This document shows positions 1 through 8,569 of a DNA stretch of 64,000 nt, piece by piece. The notes beneath the pieces were generated by a model. The model searched no databases. It saw nothing but the letters and a program-made list of their open reading frames with translations, and was not told the DNA's origin. Position 1 is the first letter of the stretch. Every line of letters begins with the position of its first letter. A program made the translations under genes and the position numbers. This stretch comes from JAWKSY01 sp041402125 (lineage in GTDB: Bacteria; Planctomycetota; GCA-002687715; DRQF01), in the NCBI GenBank assembly GCA_041402125.1, contig JAWKSY010000005.1, forward strand, positions 62,001 to 126,000, read 5' to 3'.

Positions 1-182
1 CGCTCCTCGCGGGGGCGCTCGCGCTCTTCGCGCTGCAGATCATCGTGGCGGCCGGGATCGCGCCCCTCGGGACGCGGACGGCCGCGACCCTCTTCGCCGC
101 CGTCATCGTCGCGACGCCCTTCGTCTGTCGCCGTCGTCCCGGATCGCACGTCTCGCCTCCGTCCCCGCCGCCGTCGAACTGA
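1..182 (+). CDS. C-terminal fragment of a membrane protein
   Basis: The gene enters from the left edge and is open from base 3 to the TGA at 180-182, giving 59 residues. Two hydrophobic stretches are visible, one around LALFALQIIVAAGI and one around TLFAAVIVATPFV, followed by a basic and proline/serine-rich tail (CRRRPG...SPPPSN). This looks like the last two transmembrane helices and cytoplasmic tail of an integral membrane protein. It converges on the nucleotide-sugar operon on the other strand, so it could belong to a polysaccharide export or O-antigen ligase-type protein, but too little remains to name a family. Confidence 0.5.
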   Translation, partial: LLAGALALFALQIIVAAGIAPLGTRTAATLFAAVIVATPFVCRRRPGSHVSPPSPPPSN

Positions 183-230
183 CGGAAGGGATCGGTCCGG
201 GTGACAGACTTTCGAGATCGGGGAGGCGGG

Positions 231-854
231 TCAGCGCGGCTCGTGCACGCGCCCGTCCGCGATCGCGTAGCGGCGATCGCAGCCCGGGCAGCTCACGGCC
301 TCGACATCCGGGAGGCGACCGCCCTCCGCCGACGCGAGACGCTCGCCGCAGCGGCACACCGCGCCGACGACGCGCGCCGGGCTCCCGACGACGAGAGCGA
401 AGTCGGGCACGTCCCGCGTCACGACGGCGCCCATCCCGACCATCGCGAAGCGCCCGACGACGAGGCCGGGGCCGATCAGGCTGCGGGCGCCGAGGCTCGC
501 CCCCTCGCGGACCAGCGTGGCGAGGGTCCGCTCGTCGGGCTCGGAGGGAAGCCGGGTCGCGAGGTCCGGCGTCGTCGCGCGCGGGGCGCGATCGTTCGTG
601 AAGGTGACGCCCGCGCCGACGAAGACGCCGGTCTCGATCGTCACGCGCGCGCAGACGTACACGAAGGAGTTGATCTTCACGCGGTCGCCGACGACCACGT
701 CGTAGGCGAGGTAGCTCTTCCCCCCGATGCTCACCTCGCGGCCGATCCGGGACGGGCCTCGGAGATGGACGTGGTCCCAGATGGAGCTTCCCGGCCCGAT
801 CTCGACCCCGTTCTCGACCAGGGCCGTGGGATGGACGAAGGTCTCCTCGCTCAC
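231..854 (-). CDS. Hexapeptide-repeat N-acetyltransferase (WbpD/WlbB-like)
   Basis: A 207-residue left-handed beta-helix acyltransferase. Hexapeptide repeats run from HPTALVENGVEIGPGSSIWD near the N-terminus to IGPGLVVGRFAMVGMGAVVTRDVPD, ending in the usual VGSPARVVG. The family acetylates the 3-amino group of nucleotide-linked amino sugars with acetyl-CoA. A C-terminal extension has CRCG and CPGC pairs and resembles a small zinc ribbon, which is common in this subgroup. The GTG start at 854 overlaps the TGA of the oxidoreductase (GTGA), so translation is probably coupled. It is the last gene of a five-gene operon. Its exact sugar substrate is inferred from the neighbours. Confidence 0.85.
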   Translation of the reverse strand: MSEETFVHPTALVENGVEIGPGSSIWDHVHLRGPSRIGREVSIGGKSYLAYDVVVGDRVKINSFVYVCARVTIETGVFVGAGVTFTNDRAPRATTPDLATRLPSEPDERTLATLVREGASLGARSLIGPGLVVGRFAMVGMGAVVTRDVPDFALVVGSPARVVGAVCRCGERLASAEGGRLPDVEAVSCPGCDRRYAIADGRVHEPR

Positions 855-1843
855 GCCGGCTCCTCGACCGCGGTCCAGGCGCCCGAATCCAGGGATCGGT
901 AAGCGGCCTCCACCGCCGCGACGGAGGCCAGGGCGGCGGCCGGGCCGACGAGGGGCGCGCGGCCCTCGCGGAGCGCGTCGCGGAAGTCGGCGAGCTGCGC
1001 CGCGAAGGCGGCGGTCTTGTCGTAGCCCGGACCGAGCTCCATCCAGTCCTGATCGCCGCGGCGACGCCAGCGCGAGCGGCGCCATCCGATCTCGACGCAG
1101 CCGTCGTCGCCCTGGACGTCGACGAAGTTCTCGCGCCCGCCGGGGAGACTCCACGACAGGTCGAAGAGGCCGAGCACGCCCTCCGCGTTGCGCACGAGCA
1201 GGCGCACCGTGTCCTCGACCGGGATCTCCTGCAGGCGCGGGGCCGCGGTGGCGTGGACGGCGACGATGGGTCCGTGGAGGAAGCGGAAGACGTCGAAGGC
1301 GTGCGTGCCGTTGTCCGAGAGCACGCCGCCGCCCGAGATCGCGGCGTCGGAGTTCCAGCGGTCCCGCATCTCGACGCGACCGGTGAAGACGGTGTGGTGC
1401 GTCGCGACGCGACCGAGCGCGCCGGTGGCGACGAGACTGCGCGCGCGGACGAGGTCGTCCACGAACCGGAACTTCGACGCCATCGTGAAGGGCGTCCCGC
1501 ACTCGCGGGAGGCGGCGGCGATCGCGGCCGCCGCCTCGCGGGTGATCGCGAGGGGCTTCTCGACGATGGTCGGCACGCCGGCGCGCAGGGCGCGGATGGC
1601 GATCTCGGGGTGCGTGGCGGGCGGCGTGCAGACGACGAGAGCGTCCGGGGCGACGGCGGCCACGAGCTCCGCGTCGTTCGCGAAGCCGGGACATCCGGCG
1701 GCCTCCGCGAGGCTCGCCGCCGCCTCGCGGCGCGGGTCGGCGATGCCGACGAGCGAGGCGCCGTCGAGGCGGGCGACGGCGTCGACCCAGGTCGAGGCGA
1801 TCCGTCCCGCGCCGACGAGCCCGATGCGGAAGGGCCGGGTCAC
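851..1843 (-). CDS. Gfo/Idh/MocA family NAD-dependent oxidoreductase
   Basis: A 330-residue oxidoreductase starting at GTG 1843, which overlaps the aminotransferase stop as GTGA. The Rossmann motif GLVGAGRIAS is at the N-terminus, EKPLA (the family's conserved lysine motif) near residue 95, and GGGVLSDNGTHAFDVFRF in the C-terminal alpha/beta domain. Beside an aminotransferase, an N-acetyltransferase and a UDP-GlcNAc 2-epimerase it fits the WbpB/WlbA role: oxidising C3 of a UDP-GlcNAc uronic acid so that the aminotransferase can add an amine. The open frame continues upstream of 1843, but that part overlaps the aminotransferase and is arginine-rich out-of-frame sequence. Confidence 0.85.
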   Translation of the reverse strand: MTRPFRIGLVGAGRIASTWVDAVARLDGASLVGIADPRREAAASLAEAAGCPGFANDAELVAAVAPDALVVCTPPATHPEIAIRALRAGVPTIVEKPLAITREAAAAIAAASRECGTPFTMASKFRFVDDLVRARSLVATGALGRVATHHTVFTGRVEMRDRWNSDAAISGGGVLSDNGTHAFDVFRFLHGPIVAVHATAAPRLQEIPVEDTVRLLVRNAEGVLGLFDLSWSLPGGRENFVDVQGDDGCVEIGWRRSRWRRRGDQDWMELGPGYDKTAAFAAQLADFRDALREGRAPLVGPAAALASVAAVEAAYRSLDSGAWTAVEEPA

Positions 1844-3075
1844 GCGTGACCTCCCAGCTCGTCGCGCGCGTCGCGCAGGGCGTCGAGCAGACGGTCGACC
1901 GCGTCGTCGTCGTAGCGCTCGTTGATCGCGAGCACGAGGACGCGATCGAGAAAGGCGCGGACGCCCGGGAAGCGCTCCGGCGACCAGTCGAGAGCCTCGG
2001 GCCGGGCGAGCGGGAAGGGCCACTCGCTCGATCCGAAGGTGCGCCGCTCCCGGAAGACGCGGCAGGCGAAGGCCGGCTTGCCGACGTAGCGCGGCGCGGC
2101 GCCGACCCCGCGGCGGCGGAGCGCCGCGCCCAGGGCGACGTTGCCGCCGGGGACGAACTCCGGGTCGACGATGAGACCGAGGCGCCACCAGGCGGGATCG
2201 GCTTCGCGCGCGGGGGCGGGCAGCTCGATGCCCGCGAGATCCTCGATCCCGGCCCGGAAGCGCGCGACGGCGCGGCGTCGCGACGCGAGCATGCCGTCGA
2301 GCTTGCCGAGCTGCGCGACCGCGACGGCCGCCGTCAGTTCGTTCATGCGGTAATTCGGAGCGACACCTTCGTGATCCGGATCCGTCTCTCCGTAGGGCCA
2401 GGACTTGTTGACGAAGAGGCGCAGCGCACGGGCGAGACCCGGATCGTCGGTGACCGCGATGCCGCCCTCGCCGGTGGTCATGTGCTTGCCCTGCTGGAAG
2501 CTGAAGCAGGCGATGTCGCCGTAGGCGCCGGCGACGACGGCGCCGTGGCGCGCGTCGAAGGCCTGGGCGGCGTCCTCGACGAGACGGAGATCGTGCGTGC
2601 GACAGAGAGAGACGAGCGGCGCGGGGTCGGCGAGGCGCCCGAAGAGATGCGTGGCGACGACCGCGCGGGTGCGGTCGGAGAGGCGCGCGGCCACGGTCGA
2701 GGCGTCGACGTTGCCGGTGCGCGGGTCGACATCGGCGAAGACCGGGATGAGACCCTGCGCGAGCATGCAGGCCAGCGCGCCCATGTCGGTGATCGGCGTG
2801 GTGACGACCTCCTCGCCCGGCTCGGCCTCGAGGGCCGCGACCGCCGCGTGGACGGCGGCGCTGCCGGAAGACAACGCGATGGCGTGTGCGCGCCCGAGTC
2901 GTTCGGCGAAGTCCGACTCGAGCCGCCGCGTCATCGCTCCCTTCGTCGCCGTGAGGGTGCCGGAGTCGAGCACCTCGCGGAGGAGCGCGAGTTCGGCCTC
3001 GTCGAAGCTCCGCCCCTCGGCGCGCTGGTCGTCGGGGAGGGCGACGGGGCGGATCTCGGGGCGCGGTTCAGGCAT
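1840..3075 (-). CDS. DegT/DnrJ/EryC1/StrS PLP-dependent sugar aminotransferase
   Basis: A 411-residue fold-type I PLP enzyme. The Schiff-base lysine is Lys197 in SFQQGKHMTTGEGG. EDAAQAFDA at 167-175 contains the cofactor-binding acid, and SSGSAAVHAA near 70 binds the phosphate. The family transfers an amine, usually from glutamate or glutamine, to a keto-sugar nucleotide. It is longer than WbpE-type enzymes, and the QQGKHMTTGEGG signature also resembles the glutamine:scyllo-inosose subgroup, so the substrate is not certain. The ATG at 3075 lies inside the end of the glycosyltransferase gene (8-base overlap). Confidence 0.88.
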   Translation of the reverse strand: MPEPRPEIRPVALPDDQRAEGRSFDEAELALLREVLDSGTLTATKGAMTRRLESDFAERLGRAHAIALSSGSAAVHAAVAALEAEPGEEVVTTPITDMGALACMLAQGLIPVFADVDPRTGNVDASTVAARLSDRTRAVVATHLFGRLADPAPLVSLCRTHDLRLVEDAAQAFDARHGAVVAGAYGDIACFSFQQGKHMTTGEGGIAVTDDPGLARALRLFVNKSWPYGETDPDHEGVAPNYRMNELTAAVAVAQLGKLDGMLASRRRAVARFRAGIEDLAGIELPAPAREADPAWWRLGLIVDPEFVPGGNVALGAALRRRGVGAAPRYVGKPAFACRVFRERRTFGSSEWPFPLARPEALDWSPERFPGVRAFLDRVLVLAINERYDDDAVDRLLDALRDARDELGGHA

Positions 3076-3799
3076 GGGGCTCTCCGAGGCGACCGGCCGC
3101 GACGCGACCCATGAGGCCGAGGTGTCCGACCACGGTCTTCAGCGTGCGCATCTTCGAGACGCCGGCCTGACGGGCTCCGAGCCGGGCCGGGATCTCGACG
3201 ATCTTCCCGCCGCGGCGATCGACGAGGGCGAGGAGTTCGGTGACGCCCACGAAGCCGGCGTCGCGCGGAGCGAGTCCGGCGACCGCGGACCGACGGTAGA
3301 GCCGGACGCAGCTCGTGTAGGTGGCGAGGTCGGTGCGCAGGAGACCGCGGTAGAGGCGCGAGGCGCCCTTCGAGAGGGCGAGGCGCCAGCCCGGCACACC
3401 CTCGACGCCGCCGTCGCGGTGGTAGGGCGAGGCGGTGACGAGATCGGCGCCGGCCTGCACGTGAGGGATCATCCGCGCGATCAAGGCCGGGTCGTAGGAG
3501 AGATCCGCGTCGATGACGCCGACGTACTCGGTGCGCGCGGCGGCGATGCCGCTGGTGATCGCGGCCGCGATGCCGCGGTTCGTCTCGTGGCGGACGAGGC
3601 GGCAATCCTCGCGGTCGCCGAAGCGGCGCTCGAGCTCCGCCCAGGTGCCGTCGGTCGAGCCGTCGTCGACGAAGACGAGCCGCAGGTCGAAACCGGGGGC
3701 GAGAGACCGTCGGAGATCCTCCAGCCGCGGCTCGAGCAGCGGGAGCACGGCCTCCTCGTTCATGCAGGGGACGACGACGCCGATGGGTTCAGGACGCAT
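3068..3799 (-). CDS. Family 2 glycosyltransferase (dolichol/undecaprenyl-phosphate sugar transferase type)
   Basis: A 243-residue GT-A enzyme. VVVPCMNEE (8-16), VDDGSTDGT (44-52) and the metal-binding DAD (97-99) are in the usual order. No transmembrane helices follow the catalytic domain, which matches the short DPM1-like subgroup that charges a polyprenyl phosphate with a sugar at the cytoplasmic membrane face. It overlaps the epimerase upstream by 11 bases and the aminotransferase downstream by 8, so it belongs to the same transcript. A role in building a surface polysaccharide from the cluster's amino sugar is inferred. Confidence 0.85.
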   Translation of the reverse strand: MRPEPIGVVVPCMNEEAVLPLLEPRLEDLRRSLAPGFDLRLVFVDDGSTDGTWAELERRFGDREDCRLVRHETNRGIAAAITSGIAAARTEYVGVIDADLSYDPALIARMIPHVQAGADLVTASPYHRDGGVEGVPGWRLALSKGASRLYRGLLRTDLATYTSCVRLYRRSAVAGLAPRDAGFVGVTELLALVDRRGGKIVEIPARLGARQAGVSKMRTLKTVVGHLGLMGRVAAGRLGEPHA

Positions 3800-4928
3800 G
3801 GTCGGCCTCCGCGGCGAGGCCGAGTTCCCGGCGGATGGCGGCGAGGATGCGGGGCGCGGACCGGCCGTCGCCGAAGGGATTCGGTCGGCTCCCGATCGAG
3901 GCGGTCCAGCCGGCCGGCTCCTCCGCGGCCTCGAGTTCGGCGGCCAGGCGGGCCGGATCGAGCCCGACGAGCCGCGCCACGCCGGCCTCGATCGCCTCCG
4001 GACGCTCCGTCGTCTCGCGGAGCACGAGCAGGGGCGTCCCCAGGCTGGGCGCCTCCTCCTGCACGCCGCCGGAGTCCGACACCACCAGCCAGGCGGCCCG
4101 GACGAGGGCCAGGAAGTCCGCGTAACCGAGGGGCTCGATGAGGTGGACGCGCGCGCGGCCGGCGAGGGCGCGTCCGGCGGCCTCGCGCACCCGGGGGTTC
4201 GGGTGGACGGGATAGACGACGGCGACGTCGTCGCGGGCGGCGGCGAAGTCGGCCACGACGCGGAGGAGCGCCTCGAGGACCGGTCCCTGGGACTCGCGGC
4301 GGTGGGCGGTCAGGGCGAGGATCCGCTTGCCTTCCAGCTCGGCGAGCAGACGGAGCGTCTCCTCGGTGGGCCGGGCGCGCTCGGCGACGACGCCCAGGGC
4401 ATCGAGGACCGGGTTGCCGGTCAGCACGACGCGCTCCGCCGGAACTCCCTCGTCGAGGAGGCGGCGGCGGTTGGCCTCGGTGGCGGCGCAGTGGAGCGCC
4501 GCGATGCGCCCGACGAGTCGACGGTTCATCTCCTCGGGGAAGGGGTTCGCGAGGTCGTCCGTCCGCAGACCCGCCTCGACGTGGACGACCGGGATCCCGC
4601 GGTGGAAGGCGGCGAGGGCGCCGCCGAGGGTCGTGGTCGTATCGCCCTGGACGACGAGGAGTTCCGGGCGATGCGCCTCGAGCACCGGGTCGAGGCGCTC
4701 GAGGACGCGGGCCGCGGTCAGGTTCAGGGGCTGTCCCGGGCGCATGACGTCCAGCTCGGCGTCGACCCGGGTCCCGAAGAGCTCGAGGAAGGGCGTCAGC
4801 AACTCGCGATGCTGGGCGGAGCAGACCTGGAGGCTCGCGATCTCCCCGTCGGCGTCCAGCGCGGACATGACCGGGGCGAGCTTGATGAGCTCGGGGCGCG
4901 TGCCGAACAGCGTCAGAACCGTCTTCAA
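3789..4928 (-). CDS. wecB: UDP-N-acetylglucosamine 2-epimerase (non-hydrolysing)
   Basis: A 379-residue GT-B fold epimerase, the normal family length. GTRPELIKLAPV (9-20), VQGDTTTTLGG, HVEAGLRT, PEEMNRR, AHRRES and SDSGGVQEEAP are all present. The family inverts C2 of UDP-GlcNAc or its 3-acetamido uronic acid derivative; with the downstream genes, the WbpI/WlbD substrate (UDP-2,3-diacetamido uronic acid) is as likely as plain UDP-GlcNAc. The best start is a TTG at 4928 preceded by GAGGAGAGG. It is the first gene of the operon. No UDP-GlcNAc 6-dehydrogenase (WbpA) is in the window, so the uronic acid precursor must come from elsewhere. Confidence 0.88.
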   Translation of the reverse strand: MKTVLTLFGTRPELIKLAPVMSALDADGEIASLQVCSAQHRELLTPFLELFGTRVDAELDVMRPGQPLNLTAARVLERLDPVLEAHRPELLVVQGDTTTTLGGALAAFHRGIPVVHVEAGLRTDDLANPFPEEMNRRLVGRIAALHCAATEANRRRLLDEGVPAERVVLTGNPVLDALGVVAERARPTEETLRLLAELEGKRILALTAHRRESQGPVLEALLRVVADFAAARDDVAVVYPVHPNPRVREAAGRALAGRARVHLIEPLGYADFLALVRAAWLVVSDSGGVQEEAPSLGTPLLVLRETTERPEAIEAGVARLVGLDPARLAAELEAAEEPAGWTASIGSRPNPFGDGRSAPRILAAIRRELGLAAEADHAS

Positions 4929-5086
4929 GGCCTCTCCTCGACTCCCGCGCCCCGGGGCGAAGCCTACCCGTCCCGAGGGCCCGGAGCAAAGCGACGCCCG
5001 AGTCCGGAGGTGGGGTCGCGGGGAATCCGCTGGCCCGGAGCGATCGGCGGGTCCAAGGTGGGGATCCCAGGTCGCCGGAGATCCCG

Positions 5087-5536
5087 ATGAGCACCCGAGC
5101 CCACCGCCGCGAGATCCGTCTCCCCGTCGTCGCCGACCGCGTCTTCGATGCGCTCGTCCGCCCGTCCGCGATCCGCGCCTGGTGGTCGGCCTCGCGCGCC
5201 ATCGTCATCCCGGAGACGGGCGGCATGTGGGCGGCGACCTGGGGAGAGTCGGAGGACGAGCCCGACTACGTCGTCGGGGCCCGGATCGCGGCCTGCCGGC
5301 GTCCCCACCTCCTCGCCCTGGACCGCTATCGCTACTTCGCGCGGCGGGAGGGGCCGCTTCCCTTCGAGGCGGATCTCTCCACGCGGTTCGAGATCGAGTC
5401 CGAGGAGGGCGCGTCTCGTCTGATCGTGACCCAGGAGGGCTTCCCGACCGACCCGGTGGCGGATGACCACTACGCGGGGTGCGCGGTCGGATGGGACCGG
5501 ACCCTCGAAGCCCTCGCGCATTATCTCTCGGCCTGA
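5087..5536 (+). CDS. SRPBCC (AHSA1-type) domain protein
   Basis: A 149-residue single-domain protein with the START/Bet v1-like pattern: an N-terminal strand (EIRLPVVADRVFDALVRPSAIRAWW), a central set of strands around GARIAACRRPHLLALDRYRY, and a long C-terminal helix with GWDRTLEALAHYLSA. Such proteins bind small hydrophobic ligands; no enzymatic function can be assigned. A GGAG lies 7 bases before the ATG. It is divergent from the epimerase operon, from which it is separated by 158 bases, and stands 138 bases upstream of icd. Confidence 0.8.
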   Translation: MSTRAHRREIRLPVVADRVFDALVRPSAIRAWWSASRAIVIPETGGMWAATWGESEDEPDYVVGARIAACRRPHLLALDRYRYFARREGPLPFEADLSTRFEIESEEGASRLIVTQEGFPTDPVADDHYAGCAVGWDRTLEALAHYLSA

Positions 5537-5674
5537 CCGGGGCTTCCGGAGCGCGCCTCGAAGCCACCGCCCCCGGTGGTTAGCCTGAGCGACCTCAGGG
5601 CGCCGCCTCGACCCGCCTGATCGCGGCCGCGGTGCGCGACTCCGTCCCCTTGGTCCCGACGAGACTGACCAGCG

Positions 5675-7126
5675 ATGACTCAGCAGAAGCGCATCACCGT
5701 CGCCCGCGGCGACGGCATCGGACCCGAAATCACCGAGGCGACGCTCGACATCCTGAAGGCCGCCGGCGTGCCGATCGCCTACGACGAGATCGAGGTCGGC
5801 GAGGCCGTCTACCTCGCGGGCAACGCGTCGGGCATTCCCGACGAGGCGTGGGACGTCATCCGTCGCAACAAGGTCCTGCTGAAGGGCCCGATCACGACGC
5901 CCCAGGGCGGCGGCTACAAGAGCCTCAACGTCACGATCCGGAAGTCGCTCGGCCTCTTCGCCAACGTGCGCGAGTGCAAGGCCTACTGCCCCTACATCGG
6001 GTGCCACTTCCCCGAGATGAACCTCGTCATCGTCCGCGAGAACGAGGAGGACCTCTACGCCGGCATCGAGCACCGTCAGACCCAGGAGGTCATCCAGTCG
6101 CTGAAGCTGGTGACGCGTCCCGGCTCCGAGAAGATCGTGCGCTACGCCTTCGAGTACGCCCGCGCCAACGGGCGGAAGAAGGTCACCTGCATGACCAAGG
6201 ACAACATCATGAAGGCCACCGATGGCATGTTCCATCGGGTCTTCGAGGAGATCGGGGCCGAGTACCCCGACATCGAGAAGACGCACCAGATCATCGACAT
6301 CGGTGCGGCCAACCTCGCCGCCAAGCCCGACACCTTCGACGTCATCGTCACCCTCAACCTCTACGGCGACGTCCTCTCCGACATCGCCGCGCAGGTCGCG
6401 GGCTCGGTCGGCCTCGCCGGTTCGGCCAACGTCGGCACCGAGGTCGCGATGTTCGAGGCGATCCACGGCTCCGCGCCCGACATCGCGGGCAAGGGCATCG
6501 CCAACCCCTCCGGCATGCTGATCGGCGCGATGCAGATGCTCGTCCACATCGGGCTCGCCGAGTACGCCGAGCGCATCACCAACGCCTGGCTCCGCACGCT
6601 CGAGGACGGCATCCACACCGGCGACATCTACCGCGCCGACTTCTCGAAGGAGCGCGTCGACACGAAGGGCTTCACCAAGGCCGTCATCGAGCGCCTCGGT
6701 CAGGAGCCCTCGAAGCTCCGCCCCGTCCGCTACGGCTCGGGCTCCGAGATCAAGATCCAGCTCAAGAAGCGCCCGATCGAGAAGAAGGAGCTGGTCGGCG
6801 TCGACGTCTTCATCGACTGGGACCAGGACGGCCGCGACCCGCAGGTCATCGGCAGCCGCCTCCGCGAGGCCGACGCCGGCGGCCTGAAGCTCAAGATGAT
6901 CACCAACCGCGGCGTGCAGGTGTATCCCGAGGGTCAGCCCGAGACCTTCAAGACCGACCACTGGCGCTGCCGCTTCGTCTCCGCCGACGGCAAGACGCGC
7001 GACAACGGCGACGTCATCGCGCTGCTCCAGTCCGTCGGCGCCGCCGGCTTCGACGTCATCAAGACCGAGAACCTCTACACCTTCGACGGCCAGCGCGGCT
7101 ATTCGCTCGGCCAGGGCGAGCACTGA
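5675..7126 (+). CDS. icd: Isocitrate dehydrogenase (Thermus-type, with C-terminal extension)
   Basis: A 483-residue decarboxylating dehydrogenase of the TCA cycle (isocitrate to 2-oxoglutarate). The isopropylmalate/isocitrate dehydrogenase core fills residues 1 to about 335: GDGIGPEI, the isocitrate-contacting SLNVTIRKSLGLFANVR, VRENEEDLYAGIEH, MTKDNIMK and the cofactor-loop region HGSAPDIAGKGIANPSG. A further 140 or so residues start near VGVDVFIDWDQ, with KLKMITNRGVQVYP and DHWRCRFVS; this matches the extra domain of Thermus-like NADP enzymes rather than the E. coli form. The downstream boundary is the palindrome module at 7149. No clear Shine-Dalgarno precedes the ATG. Confidence 0.93.
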   Translation: MTQQKRITVARGDGIGPEITEATLDILKAAGVPIAYDEIEVGEAVYLAGNASGIPDEAWDVIRRNKVLLKGPITTPQGGGYKSLNVTIRKSLGLFANVRECKAYCPYIGCHFPEMNLVIVRENEEDLYAGIEHRQTQEVIQSLKLVTRPGSEKIVRYAFEYARANGRKKVTCMTKDNIMKATDGMFHRVFEEIGAEYPDIEKTHQIIDIGAANLAAKPDTFDVIVTLNLYGDVLSDIAAQVAGSVGLAGSANVGTEVAMFEAIHGSAPDIAGKGIANPSGMLIGAMQMLVHIGLAEYAERITNAWLRTLEDGIHTGDIYRADFSKERVDTKGFTKAVIERLGQEPSKLRPVRYGSGSEIKIQLKKRPIEKKELVGVDVFIDWDQDGRDPQVIGSRLREADAGGLKLKMITNRGVQVYPEGQPETFKTDHWRCRFVSADGKTRDNGDVIALLQSVGAAGFDVIKTENLYTFDGQRGYSLGQGEH

Positions 7127-7148
7127 TCGAGTCGCGCCGAGGCGGGCG

Positions 7149-7225
7149 TGAATAAAAGGGGTCAGACCCCCTTTATTCAGAATGGCCGCGAAAATGAATA
7201 AATCGGGTCTGACCCGATTTATTCA
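7149..7225. repeat. Paired 31-bp palindrome module between convergent genes
   Basis: There are two palindromes, 7149-7179 (one mismatch) and 7195-7225 (perfect), each of the form TGAATAAA, G/C core with GGGTC(A or T)GACCC, TTTATTCA. They are separated by 15 bases. The central base is A in the first and T in the second, so the two copies are inverted relative to each other and the whole 77 bp is itself a larger inverted repeat. The TGA stop of the minus-strand esterase is the last three bases of the second palindrome. The same module recurs at 60119-60195. It may act as a two-way terminator or be a REP-like mobile palindrome. Confidence 0.85.
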
Positions 7226-8476
7226 AAACGAGATGGGGAGGCGGAGGAGGGCGGGGCGCAGGCGCTCGCCGGTGCGTCGCGCCTCCTCGAGGAGGGTGCG
7301 CGGGTCGGGTTCGAGCTTGCCCTGGAAGACGATCTTGCGCTTCGCCTTCACCACGACGCGATCGCCCGGTGTGAACCAGGGTGCGCGGAGGAAGACGGTG
7401 GCGCGCTCGACCGAGGCGCCGGTGAGCTCCAGCGTCGTCGTGTCGCCGTCGCGCTTGACGCTCCAGCGGATCGAGGCCACGGCGGGCTTCATCTTCGCGA
7501 TCGTCTGGCGGCGCTTCTCGTCGGCGGAGAGCCTCGCCGAGACCGGGATGCGCGTCGGCACGGTCGTCTTCTTCTCGTCCACCTCGTCGAAGCGGAAGAG
7601 CGGGTGCTCGACGAGCGGCCCGTCTGCGAGGACGCGACCGCGCATCGGCACCTCGGACGGGGCCGGGGTCGCGAGGAGGATGTCCACCGCTTCCTGATCT
7701 CCGGCGAGCGGCCAGGAGTGTCCGCGCTCGGGGTCGAGGAAGAGGCGGTAGTCGTACTTCTCCTTCTTCGCGATCCGCTCCAGCTCCTGCAGGTTCCAGA
7801 TGAGCTCGGGATCGTCCTGACCGCCGCAGACCGCGATCTCGCGGACGCCCTCCAGGTTGTCGAGGAGGCGATAGAAGACGCGCCGCGGCCCGCCGCCGCG
7901 TCCGATGAAGCCCCTCACCGCGCCCGGTCGGTGCAGCGAGTTGTCCCAGCAGGCGTGCCCGCCCCAGGAGAACCCCGTCATCCAGAGCCGATCGGGGTCG
8001 CCGCCCGCGGCATGGGCCGTCGCGCGGAGGATCTTCATGAAGCCGTCCCGCCCCTCGTCCCCGAACTGTTCCGGCGTGTACTGCGGCACGCGACCGATGA
8101 TCGCGCCCCTGGCGGCGAGGTCGTCCGTGCCGCCGGGCGTGATCGCCAGCAGCACCGGCGGTTTCGTCCCGCCCTCGATCTTCGGCCGTCGGATCTGGAT
8201 GTCGAGGAGCTGCCCGGCGTGCGGCACGAGGAGCCGGGCCGGCTCGCCCTCGAGCTTCGGCGCCCGCCGGACGAGCTCGAGGATCGCCGCGCCCGTCGCG
8301 TCCTCGCGCGCCAAGGTCTCGGTCAGGAGGCGCACGGCCTTCGCGTCGTCGACCTCCGCGAGATAGCTCGCGACCTTGGCGGCGAGCTCTTCGGAGATCT
8401 CCTGGGCGTGAAGCGACACCGTCCCGAAGAGGGCGGCGAGCAAGACGAACAGCCGGGGGATGGCGGACGAGAGCAT
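7223..8476 (-). CDS. Exported alpha/beta-hydrolase (esterase/PHB depolymerase-like)
   Basis: From the ATG at 8476 this is a 417-residue protein with a signal peptide (LFVLLAALFGTVSLHAQ). An AGAAGGGAAG purine-rich site precedes the start; a further in-frame ATG at 8521 would add 15 residues that spoil the signal peptide. The hydrolase domain contains PVLLAITPGG, the nucleophile elbow GFSWGG (Ser170), a GGQDDPE acid loop and GHSW as a possible catalytic His. The C-terminal part (about 300-417) resembles a beta-rich add-on after the catalytic domain. It probably cleaves an ester outside the cytoplasm; the substrate is unknown. Its stop codon is embedded in the palindrome module. Confidence 0.75.
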   Translation of the reverse strand: MLSSAIPRLFVLLAALFGTVSLHAQEISEELAAKVASYLAEVDDAKAVRLLTETLAREDATGAAILELVRRAPKLEGEPARLLVPHAGQLLDIQIRRPKIEGGTKPPVLLAITPGGTDDLAARGAIIGRVPQYTPEQFGDEGRDGFMKILRATAHAAGGDPDRLWMTGFSWGGHACWDNSLHRPGAVRGFIGRGGGPRRVFYRLLDNLEGVREIAVCGGQDDPELIWNLQELERIAKKEKYDYRLFLDPERGHSWPLAGDQEAVDILLATPAPSEVPMRGRVLADGPLVEHPLFRFDEVDEKKTTVPTRIPVSARLSADEKRRQTIAKMKPAVASIRWSVKRDGDTTTLELTGASVERATVFLRAPWFTPGDRVVVKAKRKIVFQGKLEPDPRTLLEEARRTGERLRPALLRLPISF

Positions 8477-8569
8477 GATCGGATCGCTTCCCTTCTCCGC
8501 TCCGCGCCCGAGGCTACCCAAAGGACCGGGGGCGTGGCGAGGGTTCTCGGGACGAGACGGCGCCTCGGA

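Noticed and set aside
4964..7123. A minus-strand open frame opposite icd
   Set aside because: A shadow of the isocitrate dehydrogenase gene, with repeated Val/Leu/Asp/Gly patterns from its codons.
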